DNA of 64,000 nucleotides from Shewanella schlegeliana (GCF_016765635.1 NZ_JAESVD010000002.1:1-64000), one strand, 5' to 3'. Numbered from the stretch's first letter, positions 1 to 9,325 are shown. Notes: generated from the sequence alone by a model not told the origin. A program made the numbers and translations.

Positions 1-298
1 TAAAGTAATAGTTCAACAAGAAAGCATTCCCCATAAGTGAGTGGATTTTTGTATCTTAGGCTTAGCCCCCCCCTGAGATAAACGCCCCTTTAAGTTAAGA
101 GCTTTAGGTTATAACCTCTCATTTTAGTCAGGCCATTAAAGAAACTCATAGGCAGACACCAAACAACCGAACAGAACAATAGTTACAAATAACGCAGTCT
201 CTAAGGCTAACCGACCAATTACTAGCACTTTTTTAACCAGTCAGCAGAAGATAAACAAGGATTTAGGTTACTAATAGACCACACAATGAAAAAAGCAC
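1..298. other. Non-coding stretch before the tRNA genes
   Basis: I see no gene, RNA or repeat here. The only visible peculiarity is an uninterrupted run of C residues near position 67-75. It is probably the tail of an upstream transcription unit outside the window. Confidence 0.4.
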
Positions 299-327
299 TT
301 GCACCTTCTAAAACATCACTATATTAT
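299..327 (+). promoter_or_regulatory. Promoter of the tRNA-Phe/tRNA-Thr unit
   Basis: A -35 TTGCAC (299-304) and a -10 TATTAT (322-327) are separated by 17 bp and followed by a GC-rich CGCGC discriminator. A GC-rich discriminator is typical of stringently controlled stable-RNA promoters. It lies about 80 bp upstream of the first tRNA. Confidence 0.6.
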
Positions 328-407
328 ACGCGCACTCCAAACGAGACGGGCTTTAAAGGCTTGGTTTGAAGTAGCAAATCTAACGCATACATTAGTAGCG
401 CTTAGTT

Positions 408-483
408 GCCCGAATAGCTCAGTCGGTAGAGCAGAGGATTGAAAATCCTCGTGTCCCTGGTTCGATTCCGGGTTCGGGCACCA
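408..483 (+). tRNA. tRNA-Phe (GAA)
   Basis: The 76-nt gene has a 7-bp acceptor stem (GCCCGAA with TTCGGGC), encoded CCA, a TTCGATTCC T-arm and the anticodon loop TTGAAAA, giving anticodon GAA. It is the first gene of a two-tRNA transcription unit. Confidence 0.97.
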
Positions 484-533
484 ACATTTATTAATGAGTT
501 AACTATCTACTTAGTAACTTGTTAAGCAAATAA

Positions 534-609
<76 letters not shown>

Positions 610-618
610 TAAAAACAA

Positions 619-647
619 AAAAGCCACTCCTTCGAGTGGCTTTTTTG
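619..647 (+). terminator. Intrinsic terminator of the tRNA unit
   Basis: A perfect GCCACTC/GAGTGGC stem with a CTTC loop is flanked by an A-tract and followed by six T residues. It starts 10 bp after the tRNA-Thr CCA. Confidence 0.9.
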
Positions 648-675
648 TATCTACAATTTACTAATATCTAGTCTC

Positions 676-955
676 TTTTTTTAAACCGATGACGGCATAA
701 ATGCCGACCTACAGAGCTCTTATTATTTCGCCTTTGCTTTTCTGGCTTTTCCGCCTTAGCTTTTGTCGGCTTGTGTCCGGCTCTTATTCAGCCTTTATCG
801 TCTCAGCACTTTGCTACTTTTTTAAACCAATGACGGCAAACATCGACCCACAGAGCTCCTATTATCTCGCCTTTACATTTCTGGCTACTACCGTTTTTGC
901 ATTTCTTGGCTTCTCCCCTGTTCCCTGCCCTGCCTTTACCGTCTCAGCCTTTCCA
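676..955. repeat. Diverged 141-bp tandem duplication
   Basis: Two adjacent copies (about 676-815 and 817-955) align at a constant 141-bp offset. TTAAACC recurs at 681 and 822, ACAGAGCTC just after 710 and 850, and GCCTTTA with GTCTCAG at 791 and 932. The copies differ at many positions, so the duplication is old. An open frame over this stretch (701-1078) is low-complexity and rich in Phe, Leu and Ser with no recognisable domain, so I regard the region as non-coding. Confidence 0.7.
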
Positions 956-980
956 GCTTCTATCCGGCCTCTAAATACTA

Positions 981-1010
981 AAAACAAAAAAGGAGCCCTT
1001 AGGCTCCTTT
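981..1010 (-). terminator. Terminator of nagP
   Basis: The stem AAAGGAGCC/GGCTCCTTT with a 4-nt loop is followed, read on the minus strand, by a T-rich run. It lies 40 bp beyond the nagP stop codon. Confidence 0.85.
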
Positions 1011-1049
1011 ATAACGGCTCCAGTCTAGAGGAGCTAATCTATAAGCTGT

Positions 1050-2363
1050 TTACCAGCTACGCATCTTATGGCCTTTGAGAGCATAAAATAGGATGAACAG
1101 ATAACAAGGCAGACCTACCCAGTAAGCGACCTGAGTATTGTCAGCAAAATACGCTACCTTACCGAATACTAGCGGTAGAATTGCGCCTCCCGAGATCCCC
1201 ATGATCAACAGCGCAGAACCTTGTGCCGTATACTTACCTAGACCTTCAAGTGCCAGTGGCCAAATTGAAGGCCAAACTAGTGCATGTGCCAATCCCATTA
1301 ACGCAACAAAGGTGACGGTATCAGGGATCACCGGGATACCACTCCAGCCCCAGATAATATCGGCCATAAGAGTGCTTTCACGAGAGCCTAACGCCGCACC
1401 AATAATGCAGACGATGCCAGCAAGCGCTGAGCCAAGTAAAGCTTTCTCTTGGCTTATAAACTTAGGAATACAGGTCACACCAATGATGTAACCAAATACC
1501 ATAAACACCATAGTGTAAGAAGTCAGCGAGGCAAAGTTATTAACCCCTAAGCTTTCGCCGTATAAGCCAATAGTGTCACCGGCGATAACTTCAACGCCAA
1601 CATAAGCGAATAGAGCAACGGCGCCAAGCACGACCTGTGGGAAGTGAGTAATACTGCCCTTCTCTTGATGATCATCTGCCGCTTCAAACTCAAGCTCTGG
1701 AAGCGAGGAGAACTTGACTAAACCAATTAGGAAAGTCAGTGCCACTGCCATATAGATATATGGCATAACCAGTCTTGAAGATAACTCATTGATCTGTGCT
1801 AGACGCTCAGCCTCACTCAATGCAGCTAAGTGATCTGCTGTGAAGTTTTCAAAGCCTGACAACACTAACGCAGTAAACAAGATTGGTACGATAACACCCG
1901 CACCTTTATTGATAAGCCCCATGATACTAATTCGCATCGCGGCACTTTCTTTAGGGCCGATATGCACCACATAAGGGTTGGAGGCGGTTTGCAAAATCGT
2001 TAAACCCGTGCCGAGTACAAACAAGGCACCAAGGAATAGAATAAAGTTTGCACTCTGCGCTGCTGGAATAAACAGTAAAGAGCCGACAACCATAATCGCC
2101 AGACCGATTGCCATACCGTTTTTGTAACCCGTTCGCCTAAGTATCGATGACATAGGCAGAGCCATCACGGTATAGGCAATATAGAAGGCAAACGTCACAA
2201 ACAAGGCTTGAAATTCGTTTAACTCACAGATGATTTTAAGGAAAGGGATCAGCGAGCCGTTAAGCCAAGTCACAAATCCGAAGATGAAAAATAGCACACC
2301 GATAATGGTCATAGGCAGTAAACTGCTCTTGGGGCTAGCCTGAGCCTGAGTCGTTGCTGTCAT
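1050..2363 (-). CDS. nagP: N-acetylglucosamine permease NagP (MFS sugar:H+ symporter)
   Basis: The 437-residue, strongly hydrophobic protein has about twelve membrane spans and belongs to the fucose/glucose/galactose:proton symporter branch of the major facilitator superfamily. In Shewanella this member, NagP, imports GlcNAc through the inner membrane. An N-terminal FFIFGFVTWLNGSLIPFLK-like first helix is characteristic of the family. It sits downstream of nagX but has its own 314-bp upstream region with a NagR palindrome, and a strong terminator follows. Assignment to GlcNAc rather than another hexose rests on the gene neighbourhood. Confidence 0.9.
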   Translation of the reverse strand: MTATTQAQASPKSSLLPMTIIGVLFFIFGFVTWLNGSLIPFLKIICELNEFQALFVTFAFYIAYTVMALPMSSILRRTGYKNGMAIGLAIMVVGSLLFIPAAQSANFILFLGALFVLGTGLTILQTASNPYVVHIGPKESAAMRISIMGLINKGAGVIVPILFTALVLSGFENFTADHLAALSEAERLAQINELSSRLVMPYIYMAVALTFLIGLVKFSSLPELEFEAADDHQEKGSITHFPQVVLGAVALFAYVGVEVIAGDTIGLYGESLGVNNFASLTSYTMVFMVFGYIIGVTCIPKFISQEKALLGSALAGIVCIIGAALGSRESTLMADIIWGWSGIPVIPDTVTFVALMGLAHALVWPSIWPLALEGLGKYTAQGSALLIMGISGGAILPLVFGKVAYFADNTQVAYWVGLPCYLFILFYALKGHKMRSW

Positions 2364-2566
2364 GTATTAAACCTGCTTCTTATAGTAATTAATTTTATGA
2401 TACCAGATTAAACTGCTACCCCATCCTTCATTGTTATCTCTTAACTTATACAGACAAGCGTCTGCTTATATTCTCTACTTTCTTTTTTGGCTTGGGCATG
2501 CTTCTAGCCTAAGACCCTATGCATACCAAGGCTAATGTTTCATCAATGTTAAAACATTACGCCCAA

Positions 2567-2584
2567 AAAGACAACGCTGTCATT
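2567..2584. promoter_or_regulatory. NagR operator upstream of nagP
   Basis: The palindrome AAAGACAACGCTGTCATT shares the core GACARCGYTGTC with four other sites in the window. It lies in the otherwise empty 314-bp gap between the nagX stop and the nagP start, about 205 bp from the nagP ATG. Confidence 0.8.
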
Positions 2585-2677
2585 TTTATTTAAACAGCGA
2601 ATTTGAACCTATTCTCTTATCTTGCAGCCACCTTTGGCTAAAAGCGCTAAATCAAGGCTTAGTGTAACCTTAATAGC

Positions 2678-3862
2678 TTAAACCTTAATGAAGATGTTTC
2701 GCTTATACATCCAGTAAAGCACCAGCCACTGCACTAACACTAGTGTGATGACGCCAGCTAGCACTTGGGTATGATTAGGTAGAGCTGAGATCAATCCACC
2801 AAATATGCTGTTTGCGGTGTACTTCCAATTGACTATGCTGCTCGCGATATAGATAACAATGGAATTGCAACCAATAACCGTGAAGAAAAATGCCCATTTC
2901 TGCACCTTGACCACATCGATGATGGCGTAAAACAGAGCTAAGAAAAGTATACTCCAGCCAGAAGTCACTATGGTAAAACTACTGGTCCACAGGGTTTTAT
3001 TGACTGGGAGCCATAGTGATACCGCCCAGCCTAGAGCCAATAACCCAAAGCCTGAAACGGTTAATACAGCAACCTTAAACCACTCTCCCTTAATATGCGG
3101 TTTAACAATAAAGTGACCAACAAAGACACCGAATAAACCATTCACAACGGCAGGAATAGTCGAGAGTATTCCCTCGGGGTCGACCGCTGCGTTCTGATAA
3201 GTTATGCCTGGTAATAGCAGGCTATCGACTGCGGCGTTAATTGAGCCTGTTTGACTAAAGGGGCCGCTGCTATCTAACGTCATTAAAGGGAAGGCTTGCA
3301 ACAAGGCGTAACCAACCAAAACCGTAATTGCTGTCACTATCTGAGTTCTTAAACTGGTGTGCCACACCAAAAGTGCGCAGAAGAACCAAGCAAAGGCAAT
3401 TCTACCCAACACACTGGCATAGCGAATATCACCGACTGCAAAGGGTGATCCTGTGCCCCAGCCATGGTTGTAGATAACGCCAAAGAGTAGTAACAGTAAC
3501 AACCGTTTTATTGCATGTTTATATAGCGGCATACGTTGAGGCAGGGGTAACTTGTCTAGCCGTTTGGGTGACAGGCCTAGCGCGACACCAGAAAGGAAAA
3601 TAAACAGAGGGAAAATAAGGTCGTAGAAAGTAAAGCCGTGCCAAGCGCTATGGTGCATCTGGCCATCAAACCACTTAAAGCCGGCCCAGCCCGTTAATAG
3701 CAGCAGCGCTGCAAATATTGCTTCACCACCCAAGATCCAAAACATATCGAAGCCACGAAGCGCATCCAATGACTTAAGCCTAAGCTTAGCTTTCGGCTTG
3801 GAAGCCGTTTCAATCACACTCTTTACGATATTCGATTGGGGTTTATCTATTATTGTTGTCAT
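2678..3862 (-). CDS. nagX: NagX, heparan-alpha-glucosaminide acetyltransferase-like membrane protein (DUF5009)
   Basis: The 394-residue integral membrane protein has a cytoplasmic N-terminus followed by SLDALRGFDMFWILGGE, the family signature of the COG4299/DUF5009 acyltransferase-like group, then about ten hydrophobic spans. In Shewanella and Xanthomonas-type GlcNAc clusters the gene is called nagX, and the biochemical activity of bacterial members is not settled. Human relatives transfer acetyl groups to glucosamine. It lies between nagP and nagA, consistent with handling GlcNAc or chitooligosaccharide at the membrane. A long inverted repeat separates it from nagA. Confidence 0.85.
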   Translation of the reverse strand: MTTIIDKPQSNIVKSVIETASKPKAKLRLKSLDALRGFDMFWILGGEAIFAALLLLTGWAGFKWFDGQMHHSAWHGFTFYDLIFPLFIFLSGVALGLSPKRLDKLPLPQRMPLYKHAIKRLLLLLLFGVIYNHGWGTGSPFAVGDIRYASVLGRIAFAWFFCALLVWHTSLRTQIVTAITVLVGYALLQAFPLMTLDSSGPFSQTGSINAAVDSLLLPGITYQNAAVDPEGILSTIPAVVNGLFGVFVGHFIVKPHIKGEWFKVAVLTVSGFGLLALGWAVSLWLPVNKTLWTSSFTIVTSGWSILFLALFYAIIDVVKVQKWAFFFTVIGCNSIVIYIASSIVNWKYTANSIFGGLISALPNHTQVLAGVITLVLVQWLVLYWMYKRNIFIKV

Positions 3863-3910
3863 CTAAACAGCCCTTTTCTACCGCTTTTAACGCCGCCGAT
3901 ATAAAGCAAA

Positions 3911-3948
3911 GCCTCTGTGGTTGCTAGTTAATAGCTAGCCACTGAGGC
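3911..3948. repeat. Intercistronic inverted repeat between nagA and nagX
   Basis: Arms GCCTC, GTGG and GCTA pair with GAGGC, CCAC and TAGC around a short loop, giving an interrupted stem of about 13 bp. No T-run follows on the minus strand, so it is more likely an RNA-processing or stability element than a terminator. Confidence 0.55.
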
Positions 3949-3977
3949 TCAGTTTAAGTTAGAACAAGCATCGATAA

Positions 3978-5111
3978 TTAGCTCTTAAAAGCTAACTCGC
4001 CGCCTATATAGGTTTGCTCGACACTGTATTTGTCATCGAGCAGCACCATATCGGCACGTCCACCAACCTGTAGCTGGCCCATCTTATCACTTAAGCCAAG
4101 AAACTGGGCAGGATACAAAGATGCCATTCTCAGTGCTTCCTCAGGCTCTAGTCCAAGCATATTGACAGTATTTGCCACCGCTCCAGCCATATCTAACACG
4201 CAACCTGCCAATTCCCCCGTCGCGGCATTAAGCCTATCACCCGCTCTTAATACTTGGGTGCCAAATAACTCAAAGCTGACCTCATCCTCAAGACCAACAG
4301 GCGGCATGGCATCGGTAACTAACATCATCTTACCTTTCGGCTTAGCCTTGATAGCAACTCGCGCTGAAGCAGGATGAACGTGATGACCATCGACAATCAA
4401 GCCACACCAAGCGTCCGAGCTTTCCAGAGCCGCGCCGACCATTCCAGGGTTTCTAGAGTCCAGTGCCGACATGGCATTGTATAAATGAGTAAAGCCGGTT
4501 GCTCCAGCGGCAAGCGCTTTTTTAACGGTATCGTAATCGGCATTAGAGTGCCCAAGACATACTCTGACGCCAGCTTTGACTAGGGCTTCTATCACCTCTA
4601 GAGAGACATTCTCTGGCGCAAGCGTCACCACTTTAATACCAAGATCTTGGCGACTAAATATTGCCAACTCGGCATCGGAGATGCGCCTGATATACGACTG
4701 TGGATGCACGCCTTTTTTAGGTACACTGAGATGCGGCCCCTCAAAGTGGACTCCCACTACACCAGCACTGTTTGACTCAATGGCAGATGCAACCGCGTCT
4801 GCAGCCTGACACATCACATCGACATCATCGGTAATGAGCGTTGGTAAATAAGCCGTTGTGCCATATTTAGCGTGGGCTTTACCTATGGCCTCTATGCCTT
4901 CAATCGTTGGAGAGGTGTTAAACAGTACTCCCCCACCACCATTGACTTGCACGTCAATGAAACCCGGAGCTAATAAGCCAGGATAGCGAGACTCTTTTGC
5001 CCCTTCTACACTATCAAATGCGAGCAAATGGCCATCTTCAAAGGTAACCGCTAAATCTGTATGAAATGTCTGTCCATCAAACACGCGATCGGCAATTATC
5101 GTCTGCTTCAT
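3978..5111 (-). CDS. nagA: N-acetylglucosamine-6-phosphate deacetylase NagA
   Basis: This amidohydrolase removes the acetyl group from GlcNAc-6-P to give GlcN-6-P and acetate in the cytoplasm. Metal and substrate motifs are visible in order: PGFIDVQVNGGGG, HFEGPHL, LGHSNADYD, DGHHVHP and LVTDAMPP with the catalytic Asp. The predicted length is 377 residues, normal for the family. I start at the ATG at 5111 (MKQTIIADRVF). A GTG four codons upstream is in frame but the GGGA-type ribosome site fits the ATG better. It lies 32 bp after nagK, so both are probably on one transcript. Confidence 0.95.
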   Translation of the reverse strand: MKQTIIADRVFDGQTFHTDLAVTFEDGHLLAFDSVEGAKESRYPGLLAPGFIDVQVNGGGGVLFNTSPTIEGIEAIGKAHAKYGTTAYLPTLITDDVDVMCQAADAVASAIESNSAGVVGVHFEGPHLSVPKKGVHPQSYIRRISDAELAIFSRQDLGIKVVTLAPENVSLEVIEALVKAGVRVCLGHSNADYDTVKKALAAGATGFTHLYNAMSALDSRNPGMVGAALESSDAWCGLIVDGHHVHPASARVAIKAKPKGKMMLVTDAMPPVGLEDEVSFELFGTQVLRAGDRLNAATGELAGCVLDMAGAVANTVNMLGLEPEEALRMASLYPAQFLGLSDKMGQLQVGGRADMVLLDDKYSVEQTYIGGELAFKS

Positions 5112-5143
5112 CTTAATTCCCACTGACTAAAATAGTGAACCCG

Positions 5144-6046
5144 TTATACAGTTGCTTTAGCATACTGCTGCTGAGCAAAGAAGGCTGCGCCCCACTCTGG
5201 TGGCTGTAAGCTAGGCGCGAGTTTTGCTAACACATCTTCAGCCAGCCAAGGCGCTAAAGGTTCAGCAAGACCACCTATCATTGAGAATCGAGGCGGATCA
5301 ATTTCAAATAACTTTCTGGCCAACTCACTGATATAGGTCGCCCCTTCTCGAACAATATCTAAGGCCACGCCGTCTTTGATCTGGGCGCACTCAAACACGA
5401 TTCGGGCAAGCTTGGCATAGGTACTGGAGGATTGACCCGCTAAGTTTTCAACGATGCCAAGGGCATTATTAACCTCAAAGTGCTGCATCAGTCGTTCGGT
5501 TAGTATTGTTTTCTCACCAAAGCCATCTAAGTCTAACAGCGCAGCTTCACTGGCCTTTAAACCAAGCCAGGCACCACTGCCCTTATCACCTAATGCAAAC
5601 CCATGACCACCAAGAAGTAGCTCTTTGTCACCGACTCGAGCATAGCCACAAGAACCAGTGCCAGTTATGATCACAGCCCCCTCTTGACCTTGATGGGCAC
5701 CAATACAAGCCGTATGAAGATCGGTAGTGAGATACATGCTAGAGAATGGATGCTGCCACTTAGCAATATCTTGATAAAGACGAGGCACATTCACTCCTGC
5801 TAGGCCAAGACCTGCAATCAAACGCTTACTGTCATCAGGTTTTAGACCTGCATCGCTAAGAGCGAGTTGGGTAGAATCTTCAATTGATTGAAATGTTTGA
5901 GCTAGACCGTGAAGCGGATTGGCACGGCCTGCAACCCCAGTACCTAGGATGCAATAATCGTGAGTGTAGATTGTTGCACGGCATTTACTGCCGCCACCAT
6001 CAATTCCTATATATAGGAACTCTTCTTTCGTCTGGCTCATGCCCAT
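5144..6046 (-). CDS. nagK: N-acetylglucosamine kinase NagK (BadF/BadG/BcrA/BcrD ATPase family)
   Basis: The kinase makes GlcNAc-6-P from cytoplasmic GlcNAc. The ASKHA ATPase phosphate-1 motif GIDGGGSKCRATI is near the N-terminus, followed by GTGSCGYAR and LGDKGSGAWLG, typical of the GlcNAc kinases replacing the PTS in Shewanella. I choose the ATG at 6046 because AAGAGG lies 6 bases upstream; the longer open frame to 6115 adds 23 residues without family character. It is the first gene after the NagR palindrome at 6151 and is followed directly by nagA. Unlike the usual Shewanella arrangement there is no nagB-II between them. Confidence 0.93.
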   Translation of the reverse strand: MGMSQTKEEFLYIGIDGGGSKCRATIYTHDYCILGTGVAGRANPLHGLAQTFQSIEDSTQLALSDAGLKPDDSKRLIAGLGLAGVNVPRLYQDIAKWQHPFSSMYLTTDLHTACIGAHQGQEGAVIITGTGSCGYARVGDKELLLGGHGFALGDKGSGAWLGLKASEAALLDLDGFGEKTILTERLMQHFEVNNALGIVENLAGQSSSTYAKLARIVFECAQIKDGVALDIVREGATYISELARKLFEIDPPRFSMIGGLAEPLAPWLAEDVLAKLAPSLQPPEWGAAFFAQQQYAKATV

Positions 6047-6150
6047 GACAGACCTCTTTGTTGTTCTCATTCTTTTAATCAGAATGGGTCTGGACTTTAT
6101 GCATATTATCGCCACTAAAGCCCACCAAGTTAATTCTATGTTACAACAAC

Positions 6151-6169
6151 AATGACAGCGTTGTCATTT
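6151..6169. promoter_or_regulatory. NagR operator upstream of nagK
   Basis: AATGACAGCGTTGTCATTT is a palindrome carrying the shared core. On the minus strand ATGACA of the operator could serve as a -35 element with TAACAT 18 bp downstream as the -10, so bound NagR would block the promoter directly. Confidence 0.85.
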
Positions 6170-6196
6170 GTTTTTTAAACTTGCCTGATAATACGA

Positions 6197-6228
6197 TAAA
6201 AGCGTGGCAACACGTTAATGCTGCCACA
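6197..6228 (-). terminator. Possible weak terminator of hex
   Basis: A GTGGCA/TGCCAC stem with a 12-nt loop is followed on the minus strand by GCTTTTATCG. The stem is short and the T-run brief, so termination may be incomplete. It lies between the hex stop and the nagK operator. Confidence 0.4.
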
Positions 6229-6280
6229 TTCAGGCTTAGTTATTGCTTACAAGCGAAGCATAACACCTGTTAATTAACTG

Positions 6281-8998
6281 TTACTCAACAACTAAGGTAC
6301 GACCCTTACGCTTACCATCGGCGGCAATAACACGCACCTCTACAGGTGCTGTTACAGCAACCCCTTCGGCATAGGCCTGCCACTGCCCACCAGCATCACG
6401 GTATTCAATTTCAAGACCAGGAAAAATAACGTTCGCAAACAGCTTACCGTCTTTGATGACTGCGCCCGGCGTTGGTACTCGATAGGCGATATTGGCTTTA
6501 TCTAGCTTTAATAGCTCTTTAGCGCCTATAGTATTGGCCACCGTATGCCAGTCACGGGCCTGTGCTTGACGCATCTCTTTAGTGAAGAAACCGCTGTTTT
6601 GATTATAAACTGCACCTTGATACTGATATGGCACTTCCCAGCTTGGCTTATGCCATGCTCGCTCAGCCAGCATCATCAGACGAGGAAACATCATGTATTC
6701 TGCCACATCATCACTACGTACAGTTTCACTCCACAATTGACCTTGAATACCTGCGAAGCTAAATGTTGCCTTTAGTGGTTCACTGACGATCTTGCCCGTC
6801 TCGTCAGTTTTAACCGTGTCGTCGGCTTCAAACGGCAGCGCTTCAATATCGGTCCACTGCTCGGCGTTGGCAGGTAAATTGCCGCTCATAAAGCTATGGA
6901 TCTTTTGGGAATTGGTGTTCCTGCTAGCCCAGTAGTAACCGTGTTCCTTAGGATCGGCTTCGTAGGGGAAATCAAAATAGAGAACTTCGGGTTGCCCTAA
7001 CACTGCCTGCCAGCCAAGATTTGCCTGTTGATGTGCACGCTTATGCCCACCATGTGCGATAACATCCCAGATATTAGATTGCGCCTGCTTAGGCATATTT
7101 TGCGCTCGAGTATGGCTCATGCCATCACTCCAGCCCGCAGCTTCAATGCCTTTATCTGCCAGCATTCTTGCGGTTCGTTCAATAAAGTAGGCACCTAATT
7201 CATCCATGCTGGTCACCCCTTTATCATTATTGGCGATAAATGCCTTACATACAGGGGATTCCAGCCAAGCTCCGGCAGTTTCATCGGCGCCAATATGATA
7301 GAGGTTCAGTGGTACGCCAGCATCTTGATGCATCTTAGCGATCTCATCGATAACCTTATCGATAAAGGTAAAGGTTGACTCCATGCACACATTCAAGGTG
7401 TTATCGTTATAGTACTGAATCGATGAATAAACCGTTTTATCTTGGCTATCTGATAACTGATATTGCTTAGCGGCTTCTACTTTGCCTTGGGAGATCAGCT
7501 TGCGCGCTCTCGCTTCCATCGATTTAATCGCCGCTCTCGAATGACCCGGCATATCCATCGATGGGATCACCTGTATTTGCCTCGCTGCCGCGTACTGTAA
7601 GATCTCGATATAATCGGCTCTACTATAGTAGCCATTGACCTTGGTATCGCTAAAGGGGCCACTTCCTAACTGAGGCAATAGACAGGTATCTTCATTAAGA
7701 TCATGACAACGTTTGCTACCGACTTGGGTTAGCTCGGGCAGGCCTGCTATCTCTAAACGCCAGCCTTCATCATCAGCCATATGCAGATGTAGTTTATTGA
7801 GCTTATAGGCCGCCATTTGATCTAAGAGGTCTAAAATTAGCTGCTTACTGTGGAAGTTGCGTGATACATCGATATGCATTCCACGAAAATCATAGCGCGG
7901 CGCATCTTCCACCAGCATTGGATTTACCGTTAGTGTATTGGCATCAACTAGTGCCGCCAGAGAGGCTAAACCATAGGAAAAGCCTGCATCATCTGCTGCA
8001 AAAACCTTTATGCCATTGTTTGAGATCTCAAGACGATACTCACCCTTTGCGCTAGGAGCGATTAAGGGTAATAGTGCAGTGCTGACTCCACTATCAAGCT
8101 CACTATCAGTACCTGCATCACTTTGGCTAACACCAATGCGTGCTAAACGCTGCAACGCTGCATCAACGGCCTCTAGACTGACGCCATTAAGCTCAAGCTT
8201 TATCCCATCTTTTAGTGAGACAGGTTTAGCATCTGTTTTCAGTGAAACCTTTGATGGAGTGGGTAAAATCGTATTCTCTGCTAAGCTGGCATCAACAGGC
8301 GTGTTGAGGTTGTTACGATATAGTACTTCTGTGGTTGCCCATTCAAGTTTATCTGTTTCGCGGCGTTTATATTGGCTATCGCTGTCGGTGAAAGCACTCA
8401 CATAGGGGCGTACTTCCATGCCTGTTTCAGGATCAATCGATACCTGAGTACTAGCAATGATGACAGGCTCTAAGCCATCGACAACGATATAGTAGTTAGG
8501 CATGGCATCTGTTTCAGATAACTGCCACAACTCACCGCGAAATTGAATTGTTTTAGTTTGTCCCTTTTTAAAACCACTAAAGCCCGCTGCCGGAGTGATT
8601 TTATGTAGGTCACCTTGAATACGAGTAATAGAGAACTCATCGCCCACGACGCTTTGAATTGGGCGCATTTGCGAGTAGTAGATAGCCCAATCTTTACTGT
8701 CTATATCGACTTGAGAAGTCAGATCTATTTCAGCCAAGAAACAGCGACCATCTGCAGCTTCTTGGTCACAACTATCATCGGGAACATTAGTCACTACGCG
8801 ATATTCAATATCGAGCGTCTCGCCAATTTGCTTCAATGTCGCTTGAGTCAAGCTGGAAGGACTTACTACTTGACCAAACTGTGAGCCTTGCTCTGTGGGG
8901 GAGATAACACTAGTAACCTCTTCAGTTTCGTTCTGCTTAGAACATGCACCAACAGATAACGCTAGTGCTACCGCTGAAACTATCACTTTAATCTTCAT
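6281..8998 (-). CDS. hex: Beta-N-acetylhexosaminidase, GH20, lipoprotein
   Basis: The 905-residue enzyme releases GlcNAc from the non-reducing end of chitooligosaccharides. A lipoprotein signal with a VGAC lipobox at about residues 16-19 places it on a membrane facing the periplasm or outside. Domains in order: an N-terminal hexosaminidase carbohydrate-binding domain, a GH20b domain, a GH20 catalytic barrel from about residue 365, and a C-terminal beta domain. The catalytic pair is D572-E573 in HIGADETAG. Conserved DMPGHSRAA and HMADDEGWRLEI motifs are present. The ribosome site AGGGAA precedes the ATG. A NagR operator and a leader terminator lie upstream. Confidence 0.95.
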   Translation of the reverse strand: MKIKVIVSAVALALSVGACSKQNETEEVTSVISPTEQGSQFGQVVSPSSLTQATLKQIGETLDIEYRVVTNVPDDSCDQEAADGRCFLAEIDLTSQVDIDSKDWAIYYSQMRPIQSVVGDEFSITRIQGDLHKITPAAGFSGFKKGQTKTIQFRGELWQLSETDAMPNYYIVVDGLEPVIIASTQVSIDPETGMEVRPYVSAFTDSDSQYKRRETDKLEWATTEVLYRNNLNTPVDASLAENTILPTPSKVSLKTDAKPVSLKDGIKLELNGVSLEAVDAALQRLARIGVSQSDAGTDSELDSGVSTALLPLIAPSAKGEYRLEISNNGIKVFAADDAGFSYGLASLAALVDANTLTVNPMLVEDAPRYDFRGMHIDVSRNFHSKQLILDLLDQMAAYKLNKLHLHMADDEGWRLEIAGLPELTQVGSKRCHDLNEDTCLLPQLGSGPFSDTKVNGYYSRADYIEILQYAAARQIQVIPSMDMPGHSRAAIKSMEARARKLISQGKVEAAKQYQLSDSQDKTVYSSIQYYNDNTLNVCMESTFTFIDKVIDEIAKMHQDAGVPLNLYHIGADETAGAWLESPVCKAFIANNDKGVTSMDELGAYFIERTARMLADKGIEAAGWSDGMSHTRAQNMPKQAQSNIWDVIAHGGHKRAHQQANLGWQAVLGQPEVLYFDFPYEADPKEHGYYWASRNTNSQKIHSFMSGNLPANAEQWTDIEALPFEADDTVKTDETGKIVSEPLKATFSFAGIQGQLWSETVRSDDVAEYMMFPRLMMLAERAWHKPSWEVPYQYQGAVYNQNSGFFTKEMRQAQARDWHTVANTIGAKELLKLDKANIAYRVPTPGAVIKDGKLFANVIFPGLEIEYRDAGGQWQAYAEGVAVTAPVEVRVIAADGKRKGRTLVVE

Positions 8999-9167
8999 TA
9001 CATTCCCTATGATTTCTATTGTTATTTAAAGGTGAAATGCTCAAGCTCTGCCTCGTTATTTCTCCCCCTTATGGAAATCAACGAGAACTCGTTATGACTT
9101 AGGTCATTACTTAGGTTCTTACACGATTATCTCTTAAAACCTTATGTAGGACTCCCCTATTGTGCCA

Positions 9168-9204
9168 GATAAAAAATGGCCGAGTACTCATAAAGTACTC
9201 GGCC
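9168..9204 (-). terminator. Strong terminator inside the hex leader (possible attenuator or small-RNA terminator)
   Basis: A perfect 11-bp stem GGCCGAGTACT/AGTACTCGGCC with a 5-nt loop is followed on the minus strand by ATTTTTTAT. No minus-strand gene ends here: the element lies between the NagR-controlled promoter near 9345-9372 and the hex start, about 170 bp before the ATG. It has no T-run on the plus strand. Confidence 0.7.
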
Positions 9205-9325
9205 CACGCTAGTTTCTGGGGAGAGACTATATAGGAGTAACAAACATAATTGTTCGTCAAAAAACATGAGACGAGAGACCTCTTCCCGTCCATGAAGACC
9301 TTACAAACAACCTGTCACACAAGCA

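Noticed and set aside
701..1078. Open frame of 125 codons
   Set aside because: It overlaps the diverged tandem repeat and a terminator hairpin, is rich in Phe/Leu/Ser, has no ribosome site and no domain.
8010..8405. 131-codon plus-strand frame inside hex
   Set aside because: Shadow frame antisense to a well-supported GH20 gene.
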